A DNA stretch of 64,000 bases from Amycolatopsis bullii (GTDB lineage: Bacteria > Actinomycetota > Actinomycetes > Mycobacteriales > Pseudonocardiaceae), in assembly GCF_014654205.1 (NCBI RefSeq), contig NZ_BNAW01000002.1, positions 186,001 through 250,000 on the forward strand. The letters are read 5' to 3'. The notes beneath the pieces are model-generated. The model was given only the letters and a program-made list of their open reading frames with translations. It was not told the DNA's origin and searched no databases. Of this stretch, positions 32,941-41,828 are shown piece after piece. Position 1 is the stretch's first letter. Every line of letters starts with the position of its first letter. Position numbers and translations under genes: made by a program.

Positions 32941-34455
32941 ATGAACAGGGATGTGGTGATCTCCGGGGGCGGACCGGTCGGCTTGATGCTGGCCTGTGAA
33001 CTGCGGCTGGCGGGCGTGGACGTGCTCGTCGTCGAACGGCTGCCCGAGCCGGACCAGACGATCAAGGCCGGGTCGGTCAACCTGACCACGGCCGAAGCCT
33101 TCTACCGGCGGGGTCTGCTGCCCGCCATGGACGCCGTCGTGCAGCAGAACTTCGCGCAAATCCAGAAGTTCCTCGAATCCCGCGGCGGGAGCGGTCCGAA
33201 GGCCGTCCCCGTGGGGCACTTCGCCGGGATCATGGTCACCTCGGGCGGCGTCGACTTCACCGACCCCGCCTTCCGGGACGTCGGGCCCGCCGCCCGGGTG
33301 GTCGTCATCCAGCAGCAGGCCGTCGAGGCGATCCTCGCCGAGCGCGCCGCCGAGCTGGGGGTGGAGATCCGGCGCGGCGTGGAGCTCACCGGGTTCGACG
33401 CCGACGACGACGGGGTCACCGTGCACCTCGGCGACCGGGAAACCGTGCGTGCCGGGTGGCTCGTCGGGTGCGACGGGGGACGCAGCCGGGTGCGGAAGCT
33501 GGCCGGGTTCGCGTTCCCCGGCACCGACCCCGCCATCACCGGACGGCAGGCGCTCACCGAGCTCGCTGGGGCCGACGCGCTGCCCGCCGGCTGGCAGCAC
33601 GGCCCCGGCGGTCTCTACGTCCACGGGCCGACGCCCGGGCGGATCCTCACCGTCGAGTTCGACGGACCGCCCGAGGACCGCGACGCGCCGGTCACCGCGC
33701 AGGAGGTCGAAGACAGCTTCCGGCGGGTTTCCGGGGCCGACGTCCGGGTGACGAAGCTCCACAGCGCAACGCGCTTCACCGACAACGCGCGCCAGGCGAG
33801 CACCTACCGGCAGGGCCGCGTGCTGCTGGCCGGCGACGCGGCGCACGTCCACTCGCCCTTCGGCGGGCAGGGCCTCAACCTCGGCATCGGCGACGCGGTC
33901 AACCTGGGCTGGAAGCTCGCCGCCACCGTCCACGGCTGGGCACCCGACGGCCTGCTCGACACCTACACGACCGAGCGGCACCCGATCGGCGAGTGGGTCC
34001 TCGAATGGACCCGGGCGCAGGTCGCGCTGATGCGCAGTGACATCCGCACGAAGGCGCTGCGCCAGGTCGTCACCGACCTGCTGTCCACCGGCGACGGCGC
34101 CACGTACCTCGCCAAGAAGCTTTCCGGCGTGCTGCACCGCTACGCGATCGACGGCGAGCACGACCTCACCGGCCGGGCCGCACCGGACCTCGCCTTCGCC
34201 GACGGCACCCGGCTCGGCGAGCGCCTCCACGACGGCAAGCCCCTCCTGCTCGACCTCGCCGACCACCCCGCCCTGCGCGAGACGGCGGCCGGCTGGGCCG
34301 GGCGCGTCAACGTGCTGTCCGCGAAGTGCGACAGCGAGCCGTCGCTGACCGGCGTACTGGTCCGGCCCGACGGGCACATCGCCTGGGCACGCGAGGACGG
34401 TTCGACGGACGGCCTCGAGCCGGCGCTGCGCACCTGGTTCGGCGAGCCCGCCTGA
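32941..34455 (+). CDS. FAD-dependent aromatic monooxygenase (PheA/TfdB-type)
   Basis: 504 residues of class A flavoprotein hydroxylases. FAD motif SGGGPVGLMLACEL (8-21), the DG motif WLVGCDGGRSRVR (about 173-185) and the GD motif RVLLAGDAAHVHSPFGGQGL (about 294-313) are all intact, with a C-terminal thioredoxin-like domain. It uses NAD(P)H and O2 to hydroxylate a phenolic or polyketide ring. Relatives act in 3-hydroxyphenylpropionate breakdown, rifamycin inactivation and polyketide tailoring. The nearby aldolase/dehydrogenase pair favours aromatic breakdown. The translation start is probably leaderless. Confidence 0.87.
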   Translation: MNRDVVISGGGPVGLMLACELRLAGVDVLVVERLPEPDQTIKAGSVNLTTAEAFYRRGLLPAMDAVVQQNFAQIQKFLESRGGSGPKAVPVGHFAGIMVTSGGVDFTDPAFRDVGPAARVVVIQQQAVEAILAERAAELGVEIRRGVELTGFDADDDGVTVHLGDRETVRAGWLVGCDGGRSRVRKLAGFAFPGTDPAITGRQALTELAGADALPAGWQHGPGGLYVHGPTPGRILTVEFDGPPEDRDAPVTAQEVEDSFRRVSGADVRVTKLHSATRFTDNARQASTYRQGRVLLAGDAAHVHSPFGGQGLNLGIGDAVNLGWKLAATVHGWAPDGLLDTYTTERHPIGEWVLEWTRAQVALMRSDIRTKALRQVVTDLLSTGDGATYLAKKLSGVLHRYAIDGEHDLTGRAAPDLAFADGTRLGERLHDGKPLLLDLADHPALRETAAGWAGRVNVLSAKCDSEPSLTGVLVRPDGHIAWAREDGSTDGLEPALRTWFGEPA

Positions 34456-34475
34456 GAACCGGGCACGATGGGCGG

Positions 34476-34788
34476 GTGAGCGACTTCCACCCGCCCATCG
34501 AGCCCGACGACCACGGGCTGCTCGACGTCGGCGACGGGCACGTTCTACTACGCGCACGCCGGCTGGCTCGAAGAGGGCGCGGTGATCCGCGACGCCGGAC
34601 GCCTGGCGGGCATCCCCGGCGTGCTGATCCACGGCCGGCTCGACCTCAGCTGCCCGGTGACGACGGCCTGGGAGCTGGCCGAGGCGTGGCCGGGCGCCGA
34701 ACTCCTCGTCGACGACGGGTCCGGGCACGGCGCCAGTGACGTCAAACGCGCCTGGAAGCTCGCCGCGCAGGACCGGTTCGCCGGTTAG
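34476..34788 (+). pseudogene. pip: Decayed prolyl iminopeptidase with large internal deletion
   Basis: From GTG 34476 the first 22 codons (FHPPIEPDDHGLLDVGDGH) match the start of prolyl iminopeptidases (PPIEPYDxGMLDVGDG). From about 34543 a different frame gives FYYAHAGWLEEG, then AGRLAGIPGVLIHGRLDLS and a GSGHG ending, which is the C-terminus of the same family with its Asp and His. About 200 codons, including the GxSxG nucleophile, are missing and the frame changes at the junction near 34541. It cannot make an active enzyme. Confidence 0.8.
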
Positions 34789-35816
34789 GCCTTTCCCTCC
34801 GCCGCCAGCTGCACCGCGACGTCGATGATCATGTCCTCCTGGCCGCCCACCAGGGCCAGCTCGCCGCACCGGCGCAGGATCGCCTGCGCCGGGACGCCGT
34901 AGCGCTCCGCCGCGCGTTCGGCGTGCAGCAGGAAGCTCGAATAGACCCCCGCCCAGCCCTGGACGATCGCGTTGCGGTCCATCTTCGGCCAGCGGTGCAG
35001 GTACGGGCGGACCACTTCCTCCGCCGCGTCCAGCAGGCCGCCGACGTCGAGGCCGGTGTGGATCTCCAGGCGGTCGAACACCGCCGCCAGGACCTCCGTC
35101 GGCGAGTTGCCCGCGCCCGCGCCGAGCGCGCACAGCGACCCGTCGATGTACCGGACGCCCGCTTCGTAGGCCAGCACCGAGTTCGCAACGCCGAGCGAGA
35201 GGTTCTGGTGCCCGTGGTAGCCGACCCACGCCGTGTCGCCGACCTCGGCGACCAGTGCTTCGAAGCGGGCGCGGGCCTCGTGCATCAGCAACGCGCCCGC
35301 CGAGTCCGTCACGTACGCCGCCTGGCAGCCCGCGTCCACCATGATCCGGGCTTGCTTCGCCAGGTCTTCCGGCGGCGTCCGGTGCGCCATCATGAGGAAC
35401 CCGGCGGTCTCCATCCCGAGCTCCCGCGCCAGCCCGAAGTGCTGCGGCGACACGTCGGCCTCGGTGCAGTGGGTCGCCACGCGCACCATCTCCGCGCCCG
35501 CGTCGAACGCGCGCTGGAGGTCCTCGGCCGTCCCGATGCCGGGCACGAGCAGCACCGCGATCTTCGCCTGCTTCGCCTCCTCGCGGGCCGCCGCGATCAG
35601 GCGAAGCTCGTCCACGGCGGAAAAGCCGTAGGTGAACGACGAACCGCCGAGGCCGTCGCCGTGGGTCACCTCGATCACCTCGACGCCCGCGCGGTCGAGC
35701 GCGCGGACCGTGTCACGCACCTGCTGTTCGGTGAAGCGGTGGGCCATCGCGTGGCTGCCGTCGCGCAGCGTCGTGTCGACGATCCGGACGTCGTGGCGCA
35801 GTTCCGGCCGGGTCAT
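34785..35816 (-). CDS. dmpG: 4-hydroxy-2-oxovalerate aldolase
   Basis: 343 residues. The HMGL-like TIM barrel starts [15 protein letters not shown], with R and D of the active site, and has the Mn-binding [15 protein letters not shown] histidines near residue 200. The C-terminal DmpG communication domain ([19 protein letters not shown]) is present. It splits 4-hydroxy-2-oxoacids to pyruvate and an aldehyde that is channelled to the dehydrogenase. The ATG at 35816 overlaps the dehydrogenase stop by 4 bases. Orthologues are also named MhpE, BphI or HsaF depending on the pathway. Confidence 0.93.
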   Translation of the reverse strand: MTRPELRHDVRIVDTTLRDGSHAMAHRFTEQQVRDTVRALDRAGVEVIEVTHGDGLGGSSFTYGFSAVDELRLIAAAREEAKQAKIAVLLVPGIGTAEDLQRAFDAGAEMVRVATHCTEADVSPQHFGLARELGMETAGFLMMAHRTPPEDLAKQARIMVDAGCQAAYVTDSAGALLMHEARARFEALVAEVGDTAWVGYHGHQNLSLGVANSVLAYEAGVRYIDGSLCALGAGAGNSPTEVLAAVFDRLEIHTGLDVGGLLDAAEEVVRPYLHRWPKMDRNAIVQGWAGVYSSFLLHAERAAERYGVPAQAILRRCGELALVGGQEDMIIDVAVQLAAEGKA

Positions 35817-36712
35817 GCGGAAACCTCCTGCTTCGCGCGGGCCATCAGCTCACCGACGCGCGCGGCCGCGGCGGTCATGATGTCCAGGTTCCCGGCGTAC
35901 TCCGGCAGGTAGTCGCCGTTGCCGCGGACCTCGAGGAAGATGCCGACCCGCGCGTTGCCGTCCCAGTCTTCGCGCGCGTCGTCGAACTGCGGGTCGGCGC
36001 GCAGCGTGTAGCCGGGGACGTACTTCTGCACTTCGGCGACCATTTCGTGGATGGACGCGGTGATGGCTTCGCGGTCGGCGTCGAGCGGGATCGCGCAGAA
36101 CACCGTGTCCCGCATGATCATCGGCGGCTCGACCGGGTTGAGGATGATGATCGCCTTGCCCCGCCCGGCACCGCCGATCTCGGCCACCGCCTGCGACGTC
36201 GTGCGCGTGAACTCGTCGATGTTCGCCCGCGTCCCGGGGCCCGCTCCCCGCGAAGCGACCGACGCGACGATCTCGGCGTACGGCACCGGCGTGACCCGCG
36301 AAACGGCGTGCACCATGGGAATCGTGGCCTGACCACCGCAGGTGATCATCGAGACGTTCGGCGCCTCGAGGTGCGCGCCGAGGTTCACCGGCGGGCACAC
36401 CATCGGGCCGAGGTGCGCCGGGGTCAGGTCGATCGCCTGGATCCCGGCTTCCTCGTACCGCGGGGCGTTCGCGGCGTGCGCCTTCGCCGACGTCGCTTCG
36501 AACACCAGGTCCGGCCGGGGATCCTGGCGCAGCAGCCAGTCGACGCCCTCGGCCGACGCCGCGATCCCCTGCGCGCGAGCGCGGTCGAGGCCGTCCGACT
36601 CGACCACACCGACCACGTACCCGACTTCGATCACTTCACTGCGTCGCAGCTTCGCCAGCAAATCGGTGCCGATGTTGCCGGGGCCGACGATCGCCGCCAT
36701 CACGGGAGCCAT
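35813..36712 (-). CDS. dmpF: Acetaldehyde dehydrogenase (acetylating)
   Basis: 299 residues. NAD-binding GPGNIGTD lies at the N-terminus and the nucleophilic cysteine is in [15 protein letters not shown] near residue 125. It converts acetaldehyde or propanal to acyl-CoA with NAD and CoA while docked to the aldolase. The pair forms the last two steps of meta-cleavage pathways (phenol, phenylpropionate, steroid ring). The usual third member, the 2-hydroxypentadienoate hydratase, is not adjacent. The start at 36712 is weakly supported; an ATG four codons later is also possible. Confidence 0.92.
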   Translation of the reverse strand: MAPVMAAIVGPGNIGTDLLAKLRRSEVIEVGYVVGVVESDGLDRARAQGIAASAEGVDWLLRQDPRPDLVFEATSAKAHAANAPRYEEAGIQAIDLTPAHLGPMVCPPVNLGAHLEAPNVSMITCGGQATIPMVHAVSRVTPVPYAEIVASVASRGAGPGTRANIDEFTRTTSQAVAEIGGAGRGKAIIILNPVEPPMIMRDTVFCAIPLDADREAITASIHEMVAEVQKYVPGYTLRADPQFDDAREDWDGNARVGIFLEVRGNGDYLPEYAGNLDIMTAAAARVGELMARAKQEVSA

Positions 36713-36812
36713 GTCCCGACCGTCGCACCGAGGCCACGGCCGAGGACAGGCTGGTGTTCCGGCCAGCGGAACGTCGGGCCGGGGGCCATGGCATTCGACG
36801 TCGTGGCCGGGG

Positions 36813-37991
36813 TCAGCGCCGAGGCGGAGCGGCTCGGCACCGAGCCGGCCGGGGCGACGACGCCGGGCCGCCGGTGCGACGCGCGCCCCGGATCACCGCC
36901 GCGGCGATCAGCGCGGCCACTCCCCCGCAGGTCATCACGGCCGGCACCGACACCGCGTCCACCACGAACCCGCCGGCCAGCGCCCCGGCGGAGATCGTCG
37001 CCTGGAAGGACGCGGTGAACAGGACGGTCGCCGCCTCGGGCGCGTCCGGCGCTGCGCCGGCGAACCATGCCTGGGAGAAGAACGGCACCGCGCCGTAGGC
37101 CACGCCCCACACGACGAGGGTGCCGAGCGCGCCGAGCGGGCCGGTGTGCGGCAGGACGAAGACCGACACCGCGATCAGCGCCGCCGCCACCGCGAACCCG
37201 CCCCGGAACCGCCCGGCCAGGAAGGTGCCCGCGATCCCGGAGACCCCGTACACCAGCAGGTACGCGCTGAGCACCTCCGGCCGGACGACCTCCCGCAGCA
37301 GCGGCGTGACGTAGGTGTAGGTGCCGAAATGGGCGAGGACGACGAGGAACGTCACGACCAGTCCCGTGCGGACCCGGCGACGGCGCAACAGTCCATTGAG
37401 GACGCTCAGCCGGGTGACCTCGGCCGGTGGCAGTGGCGGGGTGAGGACGAGCAGGGCGGCGGCGATGGCGAGGCTCAGCACCCCGAGCAGGAGAAAGGCG
37501 CTCCGCCAGCCCGCGAGCTGCCCGACCAGGGTGCCGAGCGGCACGCCCAGCACCGAACCGAGGGGCACGGCGGCGAATATCACCGACGTCGCCCGCGCGG
37601 CCGCCGCGGTCCCGACGAGCCGGGGCGCCAGGCCGGCGCCGATCGACCAGAAGCCGCCGATGACCAGTCCGACGAGGAACCGGGCCGTCAGCAGCACCCA
37701 GAACGCGGGCGCGGCCGCGGCGAGGAACCCGGCGGCCGCGAGCAGGACCATGAGAACGGTCAGCATCAGCCGCCGGTCGACCCGTCCGGTCGCGACCGTC
37801 ACGACCGGCGCGGCGACGGCGGCGACGAACCCGGGCACGGTCATGGTCCAGCCGGCGGTCCCGGCCGAGACGCCGAAGGCCGCCGCGATCGGCGTGAGGA
37901 GGCCGATCGGCAGGATTTCGGTGGTGACGATGGCGAAGATCCCGGCGGTGACGGCGAAGACGGCCGGCCACCGCGGTGCTGGTGCGCTCAT
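36813..37991 (-). CDS. MFS transporter, drug/sugar exporter type
   Basis: 392 residues, about 12 membrane segments. N-terminal [20 protein letters not shown] and the DRR (VDRRLML) loop are typical of the DHA1/AraJ-like branch of the major facilitator superfamily, which exports sugars, purines or drugs. It lies upstream of dmpF in the same orientation with a 100-base gap, so a shared transcript is possible. Divergent from the small membrane gene at 38138. Confidence 0.87.
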   Translation of the reverse strand: MSAPAPRWPAVFAVTAGIFAIVTTEILPIGLLTPIAAAFGVSAGTAGWTMTVPGFVAAVAAPVVTVATGRVDRRLMLTVLMVLLAAAGFLAAAAPAFWVLLTARFLVGLVIGGFWSIGAGLAPRLVGTAAAARATSVIFAAVPLGSVLGVPLGTLVGQLAGWRSAFLLLGVLSLAIAAALLVLTPPLPPAEVTRLSVLNGLLRRRRVRTGLVVTFLVVLAHFGTYTYVTPLLREVVRPEVLSAYLLVYGVSGIAGTFLAGRFRGGFAVAAALIAVSVFVLPHTGPLGALGTLVVWGVAYGAVPFFSQAWFAGAAPDAPEAATVLFTASFQATISAGALAGGFVVDAVSVPAVMTCGGVAALIAAAVIRGARRTGGPASSPRPARCRAAPPRR

Positions 37992-38137
37992 GCGGCCCAG
38001 TGAACCGGCGGCGGATCGCCGGAGCTGGCCGGTTTGCGACGGCTCGATCGCCGTCGCGGGTCACGGCGGATTTCCGCCGGTTTGATCGACTCGCGATCGG
38101 GGCAGTTTCCCGATCACACCCGATCGAGGAGGTTGCG

Positions 38138-38353
38138 ATGGCCGAACGGCGTTGGCACTTCATCCCGGAAACGGCGGCGCTGTGCTGGATCTTTCTCGCC
38201 GTGGGGGCGGTTTTGCTCGTGTCGAGCATTCTCAGCCTGACCGGCACCGACAGCCGGGCGCCCGTCCTGACGGTGATCGCGGCGGTGGCCGCGGTGGCCC
38301 TGGTCGTCATGTCGGTGATCGGCTTGGCCCGCCCGAAGCTGCGCGGCCGCTGA
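38138..38353 (+). CDS. Small two-helix membrane protein
   Basis: 71 residues. The ATG at 38138 follows a strong GAGGAGG site. Two hydrophobic helices (CWIFLAVGAVLLVSSILSL and VLTVIAAVAAVALVVMSVIG) are joined by a short polar loop and end in a basic tail (ARPKLRGR), so both ends are probably cytoplasmic. No family recognised. A CCGGCCGG hairpin follows. Confidence 0.75.
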   Translation: MAERRWHFIPETAALCWIFLAVGAVLLVSSILSLTGTDSRAPVLTVIAAVAAVALVVMSVIGLARPKLRGR

Positions 38354-38390
38354 CCGGCCGGATCCCGCGGCGGCGCCAGGACCCGGCCGG
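38354..38390. terminator. Hairpin between convergent genes
   Basis: CCGGCCGG at 38354-38361 and again at 38383-38390 can pair as an 8-bp stem around a 21-base loop. It fills the 43-base gap between the small membrane gene and the GH28 gene. No T-run. Confidence 0.45.
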
Positions 38391-38396
38391 AATTCC

Positions 38397-39956
38397 CTAC
38401 AGCTCCTGGTGATCCGCGTGGTCGACCCGGGCCTCCGGCACCGGCCGGCCGTCGCTCACCCGGAAGTCGTCGACGCCGTCGAGGACGAACGTCGGCGTGC
38501 CCGCCACCTTGTCCGCGCGGCAGTGGTGCACGTCGGCGTCCGTCACGTCCCGCAGGACGAACGCCGGGCGCGTGTCCTGCTTGCCGAACCGCACGTCGAC
38601 GTTGTCCCAGCTGATCCCGCGCGCGTGGCGGACGAAGAAGCCGTACGCCGGGAGCGTGCCGAACATCGACGGCTCCGGGTACGCGGTCTCCAGTTCCGGC
38701 GGATCCGGCACGGCGTCCCCGGGCGTCAGGCCACCCGCGAGGTGGTGGCGGATGTTGCTCAGCTTGACGTCTTCGATCGGGTGGCCCGGAATCCCGGCGA
38801 AGCACGACGGGTAGCGCGGGTCCGCGTCGATCGTCGTGACGTCGCTGATGCTCACCCGGCGCAGGAAGCCGACGGGGACGCCCGCCGGGCCGCGCATCCG
38901 CGCGCCCAGCCGGAGGAACAGCGGCATCTGGACGTTGCGCATGGTCAGGTTGCCGATGGTGACGTCTTCCAGCCAACCGCCGTCGACCGTCTCCAGGGCC
39001 AGGCCGCGGCAGTGCTCGAAGACCACGTTCGAGATCGCGATGTTGCGGAAACCGCCGTTGGATTCGGTGCCGAACTTGACGCGGCCCGTGCGTCCGTAGC
39101 CCGCGGTCCTGAACGTTCCGCCGACAAGGGTGCCCAGGTCGTAGCCGCTGACGAAGCAGTTGTCGATGGTGACGTTTTCGGTGTCGCGCACCTGGTTCAG
39201 CGCGTAGGTGCTCTTGAGCACGATGGCGTCGTCGTTCGGCGAGTTCACCGTCGTGTCGGCGATCCGGACGTTCTTGCAGCAGTCGATGTTGATGCCGTCG
39301 CGGTTGGTGTCGATCACCAGGCCGTCGATGCGGAAGTTGTCGACGCCGGTGGGCAGGATGCCGAAGTGCCCGCCGTTGACGATGGTGATGTCGCGGATGG
39401 CCACGTTGCGGCACCACTTGAGCGCGATCGCCTTGTTCCCGTTGAGCGGCGCGGATTCCGCGCTGCCGCCGGCGACCAGGCCCTGGCCGTCGATCTTGCC
39501 GGGGCCTTCGATGGTGACGTTGTCGAGGTTCTCGCCCCAGATCAGGCTGTTGTGCCAGTGGCTGTGCCCGAAGTCCTGGTACGGGTTGCCCGCGCCCGGT
39601 TCGGCGGGATCGTAACCGCGGCCGCCGGCCGGGGCGGCGGCCAGGATCGTCGCGTTGGCCGCGAGGTACAGCGCGATGTTGCTCTTGAGGTGGATCGAAT
39701 AGCTCGCATACGTCCCGGCCGGGAAGTACACGGTGCCGCCACGGGTCGCGGCCGCGTCGATCGCACGGTTGATCGCGGCGGTGTCGATCGTGTGTCCGTC
39801 GCCTTTCGCGCCGAACTTCGTGACGTCGAAGAACCGGCCGGACGGGTCTCCGGACTCCTCGGCCGCGGACGCCGGTGATCCGATCAAGGGCAGGGCGGCA
39901 CCGGCAGCACCGGCTCCCCAGGTGACGGCACGGCGGCGGCTCAACGCTCTTCCCAC
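38397..39956 (-). CDS. Secreted glycoside hydrolase family 28-like pectinase
   Basis: 519 residues. A Tat signal is likely: ALSRRRAVTWGAGAAGAALP and cleavage at ASAAEE. The mature start FFDVTKFGAKGDGHTIDTAA is the pectate-lyase-superfamily N-cap, followed by a parallel beta-helix. NSPNDDAIVLKS near residue 243 carries the GH28 catalytic Asp pair, and GGHFGILPTG precedes it. It should hydrolyse galacturonan or rhamnogalacturonan chains outside the cell. GTG at 39956; a TTGACT-N18-TAGCGT promoter lies upstream. Confidence 0.85.
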   Translation of the reverse strand: MGRALSRRRAVTWGAGAAGAALPLIGSPASAAEESGDPSGRFFDVTKFGAKGDGHTIDTAAINRAIDAAATRGGTVYFPAGTYASYSIHLKSNIALYLAANATILAAAPAGGRGYDPAEPGAGNPYQDFGHSHWHNSLIWGENLDNVTIEGPGKIDGQGLVAGGSAESAPLNGNKAIALKWCRNVAIRDITIVNGGHFGILPTGVDNFRIDGLVIDTNRDGINIDCCKNVRIADTTVNSPNDDAIVLKSTYALNQVRDTENVTIDNCFVSGYDLGTLVGGTFRTAGYGRTGRVKFGTESNGGFRNIAISNVVFEHCRGLALETVDGGWLEDVTIGNLTMRNVQMPLFLRLGARMRGPAGVPVGFLRRVSISDVTTIDADPRYPSCFAGIPGHPIEDVKLSNIRHHLAGGLTPGDAVPDPPELETAYPEPSMFGTLPAYGFFVRHARGISWDNVDVRFGKQDTRPAFVLRDVTDADVHHCRADKVAGTPTFVLDGVDDFRVSDGRPVPEARVDHADHQEL

Positions 39957-40027
39957 GACAACTCCCTCAACTCGCCACGGCGAAAGCCCCTCGAGGTGCT
40001 TCCGACGGCGGATCGGGAACGCGACTC

Positions 40028-40057
40028 ACGCTAAAGGCAAAAGATCGGATGAGTCAA
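40028..40057 (-). promoter_or_regulatory. Promoter of the GH28 gene
   Basis: Minus strand TTGACT (40057-40052), an 18-base spacer and TAGCGT (40033-40028). The expected start is about 65 bases before the GTG. Confidence 0.55.
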
Positions 40058-40086
40058 GCTCGTCCCCGCCGAGGTCATCCGGGAGG

Positions 40087-40659
40087 TCATCCGGTTTTCG
40101 CGCGCGGCCGCATGATCAATGCCGCGACGAAGTACACACACGGCTTCTGGCCGCGGTTCGCGTAGGAATGGGTTACGTCGGCGGGAAAGTACACCGAATC
40201 CCCCGCCGCGAGGACGTACTCGGCGTCGCCGACGCCCAGGCACAGCTCGCCCGACTCGACGGCGACGAACTCGTGGGAACCCGGGGCGTACGCCGGGAAA
40301 ACGCCCGCGTCGCAGCCGGACGGCAGGGTCGTGCGGATCCACTCGAAGTTGACGCCGGGGACGACCGGCGTCAGCACCGTGCGGTGCCAGCCGCCGGGCT
40401 CGGCGACGTGGTCCTGCTCCGCCGCGCGGCGGACGATCACCCGGTCGCTCTCCAGGTCGGCGAGCAGCCGCGAGAGCGACAGCCCGAGGCCGTCGGCGAT
40501 CCGCGACAGCACCACGACCGTCGGCGTCTTCTCGCCGCGCTCGATCGCCGACAGCATGCTGACGCTGACACCTGCCGCCTCGGCCAGGGCACTCAACGCC
40601 AGCCCGCGGCCCGCCCGCAGGTCGTGGAGGTGGCGGCCGAGCAGGACCGGATCGATCAT
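40087..40659 (-). CDS. XRE-cupin transcriptional regulator
   Basis: 190 residues: an N-terminal XRE helix-turn-helix (LSALAEAAGVSVSMLSAIER, about 21-40) and a C-terminal cupin (PGSHEFVAVESGELCLGVGD, then AGDSVYFPADVTHSYAN). The architecture is that of small-molecule-responsive repressors. It is divergent from the GNAT gene with only 18 bases between ATGs. TATTAT ends 6 bases before its ATG and AGAGGA touches the ATG too closely to serve as a normal ribosome site, so the mRNA is probably leaderless. Likely autoregulates and controls the acetyltransferase. Confidence 0.88.
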   Translation of the reverse strand: MIDPVLLGRHLHDLRAGRGLALSALAEAAGVSVSMLSAIERGEKTPTVVVLSRIADGLGLSLSRLLADLESDRVIVRRAAEQDHVAEPGGWHRTVLTPVVPGVNFEWIRTTLPSGCDAGVFPAYAPGSHEFVAVESGELCLGVGDAEYVLAAGDSVYFPADVTHSYANRGQKPCVYFVAALIMRPRAKTG

Positions 40660-40664
40660 TCCTC

Positions 40665-40671
40665 TATAATA
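40665..40671. promoter_or_regulatory. Shared -10 element of two divergent leaderless genes
   Basis: TATAATA reads as TATAAT on the plus strand (40665-40670, 7 bases before the GNAT ATG) and TATTAT on the minus strand (40671-40666, 6 bases before the XRE ATG). Minus-strand ATAGTGG, ATAGTAGG and ATAGAGG repeats surround it and may be contacts for the XRE protein. Confidence 0.6.
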
Positions 40672-40677
40672 CCTACT

Positions 40678-41166
40678 ATGTCCACTATAGCGGAAGTGAC
40701 GGAAGCCGACGCGGAAGGCATCGCCGCCGTCTTCGCGCCGTACGTCACCGACTCCGTCTTCACCTTCGAAACGACTCCGCCGACTGCGGCCGAGTGGCGT
40801 GCGAAGATCCGCGAACGCACGTGGCCCTTCCTCGTCCTCGCCGAGGAAGGCGAGATCCTCGGCTACGCGCTGGCGGCGCCGTGGCGGCCGAAGCCGGCGT
40901 ACCGGTATTCGGTGGAGACGACGATCTACCTCGCACCCCGGGCCGCCGGCCGGGGCCACGGACGCCGGCTGCTCGACGAGCTGCTGAAGCAGTGCGCGGA
41001 AGCCGGGGCGCGGCAGGCGATCGCCGTCATCGTCGACTCCGGCCACCCCGCGTCGCGGAACCTGCACCGGGCGGCCGGGTTCACCGACGCCGGCGTGCTG
41101 CGCCGCGTCGGGTTCAAGCAGGACCGCTGGCTGGACACGCTCTTGATGCAGCGGGAACTGGGCTAA
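40678..41166 (+). CDS. GNAT acetyltransferase (phosphinothricin-acetyltransferase-like)
   Basis: 162 residues. Features of the Pat/Bar branch: FTFETTPPTAAEW near residue 28, YRYSVETTIYLAP, the acetyl-CoA loop RAAGRGHGRRLLDEL (about 87-101) and HRAAGFTDAGVLRRVGFK. It acetylates a small amine, possibly an amino-acid-like toxin such as phosphinothricin. Actual substrate is unknown. Expressed from the 18-bp divergent region shared with the XRE-cupin gene, which probably senses the substrate. Its 3' end overlaps the next convergent gene by 4 bases. Confidence 0.87.
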   Translation: MSTIAEVTEADAEGIAAVFAPYVTDSVFTFETTPPTAAEWRAKIRERTWPFLVLAEEGEILGYALAAPWRPKPAYRYSVETTIYLAPRAAGRGHGRRLLDELLKQCAEAGARQAIAVIVDSGHPASRNLHRAAGFTDAGVLRRVGFKQDRWLDTLLMQRELG

Positions 41167-41750
41167 CGCGACTTCGCGCGCAGGTGCAGCCGCTCCCCCT
41201 GCTTGCCGAACAGGCTGAGGATCTCCGCGGGCCGGCCGCCGACCGCGCCGAACCAGTGCGGCAGGCGGGTGTCGAACTCCGCCGCCTCGCCCGGACCCAG
41301 CGTCATGTCGCGGTCGGCCAGGATCAGGCGCAGCCGGCCCGACAGCACGTACAGCCACTCGTACCCCTCGTGGACCTGGGGATCGGGTTCGCCCGTCTCC
41401 GGCTCGAGGATCATCTTGAACGCCTGGGGCGCGCCCGGCTGGCGGGTCAAGGGCAGCACCGTCATGGTCGCGCCGTTGTGGCGCGGGATGCGGCGCGCGG
41501 TCAGCCGGACCCGGGGATCACCGACCTCCGGCGCGCCCACCAGTTCGTCGAGGGGCACCTGGTGGGCCTGGGCGATCGGCAGCAGCAGCTCCAGGCTCGG
41601 CTTGCGCTGGCCGGACTCCAGCCGGGACAGCGTGCTCTTCGAAATGCCCGTGGCCGCCGACAGGTCGGCCAGGGTGACCCGCCGCTGCGTGCGGACCCGC
41701 TTGAGCCGGGGGCCGACCTCGGCCAGGGCCTGGGTGATCGCGTCCGTCAT
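41163..41750 (-). CDS. XRE-cupin transcriptional regulator
   Basis: 195 residues with XRE helix-turn-helix (LADLSAATGISKSTLSRLES, about 27-46) and a C-terminal cupin (VHEGYEWLYVLSGRLRLILA, LGPGEAAEFDTRLPHWFG). ATG 41750 has GGAGG very close upstream. It is divergent from a thioredoxin-reductase-like gene with 78 bases between starts, and an 18-bp inverted repeat there is a candidate operator. Related proteins of this arrangement repress the neighbouring oxidoreductase. Confidence 0.87.
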   Translation of the reverse strand: MTDAITQALAEVGPRLKRVRTQRRVTLADLSAATGISKSTLSRLESGQRKPSLELLLPIAQAHQVPLDELVGAPEVGDPRVRLTARRIPRHNGATMTVLPLTRQPGAPQAFKMILEPETGEPDPQVHEGYEWLYVLSGRLRLILADRDMTLGPGEAAEFDTRLPHWFGAVGGRPAEILSLFGKQGERLHLRAKSR

Positions 41751-41780
41751 GGCCTCCAGGAAACCCGCTTGTCCCGGAAA

Positions 41781-41798
41781 CGGCAACATTAGTTGTCG
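41781..41798. promoter_or_regulatory. Candidate XRE operator
   Basis: CGGCAAC (41781-41787), a 4-base centre ATTA and GTTGTCG (41792-41798) form a 7-bp inverted repeat with one mismatch. It lies midway between the divergent regulator and oxidoreductase starts and is the most AT-rich spot there. Confidence 0.5.
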
Positions 41799-41828
41799 AA
41801 TTCGCGAGGCCGGGTTCATGGTGGCTCC

